Source: Pseudofabraea citricarpa (lineage: Eukaryota > Ascomycota > Leotiomycetes > Helotiales > Dermateaceae). From it: a stretch of 64,000 nucleotides of DNA. The stretch is from assembly GCA_029641185.1 (NCBI GenBank), contig JAPWGK010000013.1, positions 496,001 to 560,000 on the forward strand. The letters are read 5' to 3'. Below the pieces are notes generated by a model. That model was not told the origin of the DNA. It searched no databases and worked only from the letters and a program-made list of their open reading frames with translations. Positions within the stretch are counted from its first letter, which is position 1. Every line of letters begins with the position of its first letter. Positions 57,789 through 64,000 of this stretch are shown here, piece by piece. The position numbers and the translations under genes were made by a program.

Positions 57789-57925
57789 AAAAATTTATTT
57801 AAAATCTACATGAGAGCGAGATATACTTATTAGTGATTTCATACTTCGTTATTCATCATAATAAAGTACTTCAAACCACTAGTGTAAACGTAATAGGCAT
57901 ACTAGCTAGTATTGCGCATGCCCCG

Positions 57926-58919
57926 TTAGTATTTAACTAACTTGAAAGGTACCACCTTCTCTTCTCCATCATCATCGCCATCTGAATTAGAGCTTATCGC
58001 CTTAGACGATAAAGGCATTTCGACCTCGAAGACTTTCAGTGGCCGCTTAACCTTACATAATGGCTCTAATACTTCTTTCTCGGTCCAACCCAACCATCCA
58101 TCGACGAGCAATTGAAATCTGACTCTGATTTCTTCGAGGCCTTGCATAGTAGAAATTATACTCCACATCTGAAGCCACTGACCCGAATGCAAGGACGTGC
58201 AAAGACTAACATTGTTGGCACCGCCAGCGTAAATATTTCTCTGCAGGTCGATAGATATAGATCGAATACTATGTAGTGATGATTGGGATACTTCGCCGCT
58301 GAAAGTGATAAGTGTCAGGGGATGATCAAATTCCAGCGTATTCTGGGTATAGAGGACATGGCTAGCCTCTTTGTATCTAGAAGTAACTATCAGCAGGAGG
58401 GATTTAGAAACAGTCGACAACCTACATGTCTCGACAAGTCAGAAATAAGCCGCTAACATGATCGAAGTAGCCAAAATAACTTCCTTTCACAACATCATGA
58501 AACTCCCTGCAGTTTTTCAGAACACAATATTCAACATCCCCTCCGGCACCACACCGTCGATAGGCTACTTTCCATCGAGAAGGCGAAGCTCTGTATCTAA
58601 GCAAGATATGCAATAGTTCATTCTGCCCGACTGTAAATCCATAGATTTTCTCTCGCACAGCAAGAGGAAGGCGGAAGAGCTGGGATTGTTTAGCAGGCGT
58701 TGGGTTGATAGTGGATTTGGCCGTGTGAATTGCTGAGGGTGAACCACCAGACCCGGTGAAGGGTCTGCGGGCTTTGGTCTTTATTTTGTCTAGCAAAGCT
58801 GGTGCCTTTTTGGATTTGGATTTGGATGATGGCAAGGGGTAGGTTGTGCTTCGACTCCGGTGAGCCTTGTCATAGGCACTAGACCAGGGGGATATAGGAG
58901 ACTCAAAGGTGAAACCCAT
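57926..58919 (-). CDS. F-box/DUF7730-like fungal protein (314 aa)
   Basis: Exons: 58426-58919 and 57926-58376, intron 58377-58425, total 945 nt. Residues 1-75 are basic and Ser-rich (SSKSKSKKAPALLDKIKTKA). FRLPLAVREKIYGFTV at about residue 82 is the LPxEvRekIY-type entry seen in fungal F-box-like/DUF7730 proteins. Across the splice, LFLTCRDIYKEASHVLYTQN and TLEFDHPLTLITF complete the conserved 'TCRqIyxEAxxvLY' block, which confirms the junction. The C-terminus is acidic (SNSDGDDDGEEK). These proteins are abundant and poorly characterised in Pezizomycotina; a substrate-adaptor role is only suggested by the F-box resemblance. Confidence 0.8.
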
Positions 58920-59477
58920 GTTTCTACAGACACTAAGTCATGTACATGACTCAGGAATGTGGGTTTTGGATGGGAGAGTAATGATGAATAAATAATATGA
59001 GTGGCAGAGTTAAGCGTTGAATATAATCCAGGAGGTTGTCAGCAAGCGGGGGGAAGTTACGCCGCAGACTGGCGTCCGACACAGCCAATCATTTAAATTA
59101 TTTCGCATTACGCACTTTTAGTCATACACAAATTCTTCTGGAGATTCGTGATGTTTTGTGGATGAGTAGATTAGTATCGACACCCGTCTTGCATCACCCA
59201 AAGCGCTAAAATGTGTATGTATAATCCGAATGTCCGGGATTAATACACCAAACAAAACAACCTTGTATTATCCAAGTGTACTATGGAGCTATCTCTGAGG
59301 GGTTATGATAATGGGGTCAGTGGTCACATTGGATCTCGTAATTCGAGACTCAGAATGTCGACGTCATGAGTTTTGTGGGGTATAGAAGGCAACACCATTT
59401 CCCAATTTACATCGCCAATTCATTGAAGGAATTGAAACTTTTGTTTTCCCAGATCTCTATCCAAATCCAATATCAAC
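58920..59477. other. Divergent promoter region
   Basis: 560 bp between the F-box-like gene and the dienelactone hydrolase gene, AT-rich. No other gene. Confidence 0.5.
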
Positions 59478-60337
59478 ATGTCAACTGGAGTTGGAGTAAG
59501 CGCATGCTGCTTGAGTGGCAAGGTTCATGAGGGCACCCCCGTCGGTCAAGTAGAGACAGTTGGAGGTCTCCAAACCTATGTGGCTTCTCCAAAGGATGCC
59601 TCCAAAGCAAAGAGTGTTATATTTCTCGTGGATATTTTTGGATGGGAATTTAAGAACGTTCGCTTGCTTGCTGATAACTATGCCAAGGCAGGATTTTATT
59701 GCTATGTTCCAGGTAAAATGCTAGCACGACTTTTCAAAGCAGTGTTAACTGTTAATTAGATGTCCATCAGGGAGATAGCCTTCCGGCTGAGTTCTTGAAG
59801 AGTGTCGAGCCTACATTGAAGGAGCGCGAGCAGATGACCCTCGTTGACAAGACAAAGGCCACTGCTGATGTTGGAACTACACTCTCACCCTGGCTTGTTC
59901 GTCATCGAGAGGCAGTTTCGAAGCCATTAATTGACAACTTTATCACCGCCGTTCGAGAAGTTCCAGGCACGGGCAAAATTGGTACCATCGGATTCTGCTG
60001 GGGTGGTCGCTACGCCATCATTTCTGCGCATGGCAATGTTGATGCAGCATATGCTTGCCATCCTTCCCTGGTAGCAGTTCCAGGAGATTTTGAACCAATT
60101 ACAAAGCCTCTCTCTCTAGCAGTTGGTACCGAGGACAGTTTGCTAGACACGAAGACGGTCGGACAGATCCAAGATATACTGGCAAAGAAGACGGGTGTTC
60201 CTCATGAACTCCGAATTTATGAAGACCAAGTTCACGGATTTGCTTTGAGAAGTGATTGGAGTTCTGAGAAGGATCGGAAGGCTATGGATGAGAGTGAGAA
60301 ACAGGGCATCGAGTGGTTCAACAAGTATCTTGCATGA
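59478..60337 (+). CDS. Dienelactone hydrolase family protein (270 aa)
   Basis: Exons: 59478-59712 and 59760-60337, intron 59713-59759, total 813 nt. An alpha/beta-hydrolase of the DLH family. ACCLSGKVHEGTPVGQVE and SVIFLVDIFGWEFKNVRLLA are the standard fungal N-terminus. The nucleophile elbow is GFCWGG (Cys), the acid is in VGTEDSLLD and the His in DQVHGFALR, giving a Cys-Asp-His triad. Known members open dienelactones in aromatic catabolism, but most fungal paralogues (Aim2-like) have no assigned substrate. No ring-cleavage enzymes lie nearby, so the pathway is open. Confidence 0.92.
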
Positions 60338-60643
60338 GTATCTTCAAGAACAGTAACATGAGACACGATGGACACCGATGGTTAATCAAAAATACCAAGA
60401 AACAATGAAAACAGCCAGACAAATGTAGGACCTGTCCAATTTCGAGATAGCAGTCCGCAAACGGATAAAGCATGCGATACACGTGATACACATATGCACC
60501 TGCGATATTGGTACACGCCTGCAGATAATGCAGGGATCCCATAAACCAGGATCATCTTTCCCATCAAAAGATAATAATCATTCAAATACCCCTCACCTAC
60601 ATCTGTCGTACGACACTGAATTTACCATCCCTTTTTGCCGGAC

Positions 60644-62302
60644 ATGACTTCTCCAAACCCAAATGCTCTGGAACGTAGGACATCCGTACACAGACAGATA
60701 TGTAAGATTGATAAACTGATCAGATTTAGTGGAAGAAGGTCAGAATTATACTACGGACCCTCCTCCGGATAGCACTCATGCAGCGGGAAATGAGCATTCT
60801 TTGACGTCTACGGAATCGAACACTTCTTCAGGGCATGTCCCTGGTCTGACCGTCGATGATGTGTCCGTGCATAGTGATGATAGTGCTTATGGGCCAAGTA
60901 AACAGTGAGTGATCCGGACTTGTGATATTCAAGACATGGATATACTGATAAGGTAAAAAGTTCCTCCACGTACTCGGTTACATCTAGCGTGTATGATTTT
61001 ATAGAAGAGAATGGACGGACATATCATAAATTCAAGCAGGGACGTGAGTTTATTACCAGTATCAAATATTTTAAATTTGATCGTTGCTAATAAGGCACAG
61101 AGTACCATCTACCTAATGACGATGTAAGCCCGCTTGACGCTTAAATAGTAATCCCTATGCTTACTTGGCAATTCTTTATAGGATGAGAGAGACAGGCTTG
61201 GTCGGGTTCAAAAAGCCTTTCAAGTTACAATGCTGACTTTCTCGAAGATCTTCAACATCACCTCGCCACTCTGACATTTTCGGGTGAACTTCACCTTGCA
61301 CCAATCAAAGACCTTGAAGGTGGACTGAACAATGTACTCGATATTGGTAAGTAAATCTCCCTGTAATTTGACCGTGTACTCAATATAGAAATGTATAGGA
61401 ACTGGAACTGGCCTCTGGGCAATTGAGTTTGGTATGTATATAATCCCGTCTTCAAATAAGGATCATGCTCATTTCACACCTAGCACATCAGTTTCCCACC
61501 GCATCAGTGCTTGGGTAAGACGCAATCTCTGTATTGCCATCTTGGTACTGCTTCTAACCATACCAGCACCGACTTATCACCAATCCAACCAGAGTAGTAA
61601 GTAAATCCTCTCATTCTATAACATAAATCGAACCAACTCACAAAATTCTAAACCAGCGTACCCAAGAACTGTCATTTTGAAGTTGACGACGCCGAAGACG
61701 AATGGGTATTCCCGCAAAAATTCGACTACATCCACGGCCGTGCACTGTGCACATGTTTTAAATCACACAGAAAGGTGATAAACTCGGCCTTCTCGGCAAT
61801 CCGAGCCGGGGGTTATATAGAATTTCAAGACGCTGCATTCCCATGGCGGTGTATTGATAACTCCTGGGAAGGCACGGCTCTGCAGCGGTGGATGGGCCTG
61901 TTGCTCGATGGTGCCGAAGCGCTCGGTAAGGATTGGAAACGAGTTCCTAAGTTTAAGGATTATATGAAGGACGCTGGGTTTGTGGATATTGTTGAGAAGA
62001 GATTTGAGTGGCCGCTGGGTACATGGGCAAAGGGAAAGAAATATAAGACTCTAGGGGCTTGGTGCAAAGAGGATGTGTTGAAAGGGTTGCAGGCTATTAG
62101 TATGGCAGTCATGACGAAGGGGTTGCGAATGGCTCCTGATGATATCGATGCACTTATTACCGAGGTTAAGGAAGAGGTTGAGAGTGGTAAGGTGCATGTT
62201 TATATTCCCATGTAAGTCTTGTGAATCTTTCGTTTCTTTATTTACTTGATGCTGATTTGCCTTTCACGAAGATATGTCGTGTATGGACGTACACCTACGT
62301 AA
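60644..62302 (+). CDS. LaeA-like SAM-dependent methyltransferase (369 aa, 11 exons)
   Basis: Exons: 60644-60674, 60730-60904, 60961-61043, 61101-61123, 61182-61200, 61248-61346, 61399-61431, 61484-61514, 61567-61596, 61657-62211, 62272-62302, total 1110 nt. Motif I is NVLDIGTGTGLWAIEFAHQF, followed by ASVLGTDLSPIQPEYVPKNC and FEVDDAEDEWVFPQKFDYIH, the fungal TAM/LaeA-like class I methyltransferase layout. The N-terminal 90 residues are Ser/Thr/Asp-rich, then NGRTYHKFKQGQYHLPNDD precedes the core, as in that family. The end, YIPMYVVYGRTPT, is assembled across the last intron. Less certain are the first donor (60675, GTAGGA; an alternative at 60702 would make a 28-nt intron) and the donor GTCGGG at 61201. 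Such proteins include secondary-metabolism regulators and metabolite methyltransferases; the substrate here is unknown. Confidence 0.88.
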
Positions 62303-63261
62303 TTATGCGATGTAAAGAAGTTCGAAAATATTGAAATGAATTTATAACGATAGCGTTATATGTTTCATATATGAGGGAGGGAGTGACGGGGCCGCTGCAG
62401 TATACCTAAGGTACCTTGGACCTTGGTATGTAGTTAGGTAGCTCGCTTAAATTGCTTAAGTCACTGTTTACTGGTGTATGATAAGTAAATGACCAGTAAA
62501 ACTCATGGGAGAAAACTGATGTAAGAACCAAACAACAAGTTAATAAATACATGCTTTGGAGAAGATATCAGTTTTGGACATTCGATGTTTGTTAAAGTAG
62601 TTGGAACCTAGGTAGCTATTGATTTCTGAGAATAGTGAATAACAGTAGCCCCAAACCTTTGACTTCAACAACACCAAAAGAAGTTGAACGGTCATCCAAG
62701 GTATAATGCGATATATATCACCAGCAGAAGTAGAACATCTTTTGTGGCAATTTGAATTCTATCACGATCCCGTTATAATCACAAATCTCTGTCTTTTATT
62801 TTGTTGTCTACTTTGTGTACCTGCTGACATCTGGTTTCTGGGAATTGAAATCAAACAATAAATTAAAACCATTGAATATGTTTTAATATTATTAGAAGCC
62901 CAAGGTCCTTCGACTTTAAGAGGGAGCCTCCTTAGAATTATTGACATCACGTCAGGTGACCATATTAGTCATCCACATAACTTCCATAACGCGACGCGAC
63001 GCAGCTTCATTTTGACTCGTCGAACGCCAAAGCATTACAGAATGAACAACACATAATCTCATCACAATATCCCATATTTCGTGTGGCCTCTTCTTTTAGC
63101 GGGCTAAATAAAGGACATTACGGAAATACCCCGCGCATCAATTATGACTACGCCCAGCATTTGCACGGATTCACGGGTCATCGTCCGGAGACTATCCGGA
63201 GAGTGGAGGGGCAGCAGCATGTTGCCATCCCTATATCTCTGAGGCATGGAGCCTGCATGCA
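62303..63261. other. 0.96 kb AT-rich spacer
   Basis: 3' region of the methyltransferase and promoter of the GH43 gene. No other gene is supported. Confidence 0.5.
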
Positions 63262-64000
63262 ATGAAAGATGGAATCGCGAGCTCAATGACTATGGGATAC
63301 AAGGCGTACAATCTGGCGGTGTTGCTGCAACTCCACCTGTTCGTTATCTTCGTGGCAGCCATCAGAAATCCGATTATCTCTGGCTGGAACCCTGATCCGT
63401 CAATTCTCCGAGTTGGGAAGGATTACTACATTGCAACCTCTTCGTTCGAGTATTTTCCGGGTACGCCCATCTACAAGAGCACCGACCTGGCAAATTGGGA
63501 GTTAATATCTCATGCCTTTACAACTCCACAAACACATCAGAGTTATGGCGTCCCAACAGGAGCCGGTTTATGGGCACCAACTCTTTCTTATATTGACGGC
63601 AAATTCTATATTGCTGCCATGACTCGCTGGACTTATGACCCAGTTGCACGAGTCTGGCCTCGCATCTACTATGCATCATCGAGCGATCTCAAGGTTTGGT
63701 CTGACTTGACCTGGGCCGACCCATGGGGCATCGATCCAGGCATTTACCAAGATCCAAAGACAAACAAAACCTATCTGAATCTGATGGCGCCAAACAACAA
63801 TCAGGACAGAATTTGGGGCATCTACCAGTGTGAAATCGATTTGGCGACAGGTGGATGTATCGGCGAGTATCGCTCGATGTGGAATGGCACACTCACGCAC
63901 AACAGCACGGCACGTCCTGAGGGTCCGAAGATGCTCTATCGGCAAGGATTCTACTATCTTCTGATTGCTGAAGGAGGAACGGATGATCTGCATCGTTCTA
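63262..64000 (+). CDS. Glycoside hydrolase family 43 protein, N-terminal part (cut by window end)
   Basis: An open frame from ATG 63262 to the window edge, 246 codons, no stop and no intron needed. A hydrophobic leader LAVLLQLHLFVIFVAA (about residues 18-33) suggests secretion; Met9 or Met11 could also be the start. GWNPDPSILRVGKDYYIATS follows, with the general-base Asp of the first blade in NPDPS (about residue 45), then SFEYFPGTPIYKSTDLANWE, GLWAPTLSYIDGKFYIAA and DPGIYQDPKTNKTYL, all standard five-bladed propeller motifs of GH43 beta-xylosidase or arabinofuranosidase-type enzymes. RPEGPKMLYRQGFYYLL contains the expected Glu (general acid) block. It probably acts on hemicellulose outside the cell. 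Confidence 0.92.
   Translation, partial: MKDGIASSMTMGYKAYNLAVLLQLHLFVIFVAAIRNPIISGWNPDPSILRVGKDYYIATSSFEYFPGTPIYKSTDLANWELISHAFTTPQTHQSYGVPTGAGLWAPTLSYIDGKFYIAAMTRWTYDPVARVWPRIYYASSSDLKVWSDLTWADPWGIDPGIYQDPKTNKTYLNLMAPNNNQDRIWGIYQCEIDLATGGCIGEYRSMWNGTLTHNSTARPEGPKMLYRQGFYYLLIAEGGTDDLHRS

Noticed and set aside
58920..62302. Biosynthetic gene cluster around the LaeA-like methyltransferase
   Set aside because: No polyketide synthase, NRPS, terpene cyclase or P450 nearby; a hydrolase and one methyltransferase are not enough.

Overview
The window is nuclear DNA of a filamentous ascomycete (Pezizomycotina). The evidence is many short GT-AG introns with CTNAC-type branch points, a HET-domain gene, a Zn2Cys6 regulator, a LaeA-like methyltransferase and fungal versions of housekeeping genes. 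A helotialean (Leotiomycetes) origin is my guess from general resemblance and is unproven. Gene models below were spliced by hand. In every intact model the exon lengths sum to a multiple of three and the joined protein matches its family across the junctions.

Left part (0-11 kb): an APH-type phosphotransferase-like gene, the 12-exon lysine gene LYS9 with a CPC1/Gcn4-type site just upstream, a repeat-bearing spacer with a protein-kinase relic, and a nitrate transporter of the CrnA type. After a 3.6 kb spacer comes a small secreted, possibly GPI-anchored protein (14.3 kb).

Central housekeeping block (15.7-31.4 kb): URA6-type uridylate kinase with a mitochondrial or membrane leader, eIF3m, a CorA-like transporter, a four-helix membrane protein, MPC1 (mitochondrial pyruvate carrier), SmB (with a 9-nt micro-exon) divergent from ribosomal protein L11, and two small conserved proteins of 107 and 81 aa.

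Right-centre (32.5-52.3 kb): a 444-aa protein of unknown function, a decayed DUF6594-type membrane protein gene, a HET-domain gene, and a Zn2Cys6 regulator of the PRO1/ADV-1/NosA type. A 6.6 kb gene-free spacer rich in low-complexity DNA follows, then a SAM-PH (Boi-like) polarity-type protein whose start codon stands alone in its first coding exon.

Right end (52-64 kb): long simple-sequence spacers, an SOD-fold mitoribosomal protein (mS42/mS43 type), a second decayed gene beside a 14-bp tandem repeat, an F-box/DUF7730-like protein, a dienelactone hydrolase-family protein, an 11-exon LaeA-like methyltransferase and the start of a GH43 glycosidase that runs off the window.

I found no mobile element with intact ends, rRNA, tRNA, CRISPR or biosynthetic cluster. 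The three gene relics carry TGA/TAA stops where Arg, Gln or Trp codons would fit, which is compatible with repeat-induced point mutation (RIP) or CpG decay. I do not see a clearly new system. The best leads are splice-structure oddities, the developmental-gene spacer at 43-50 kb and the RIP-like decayed loci.
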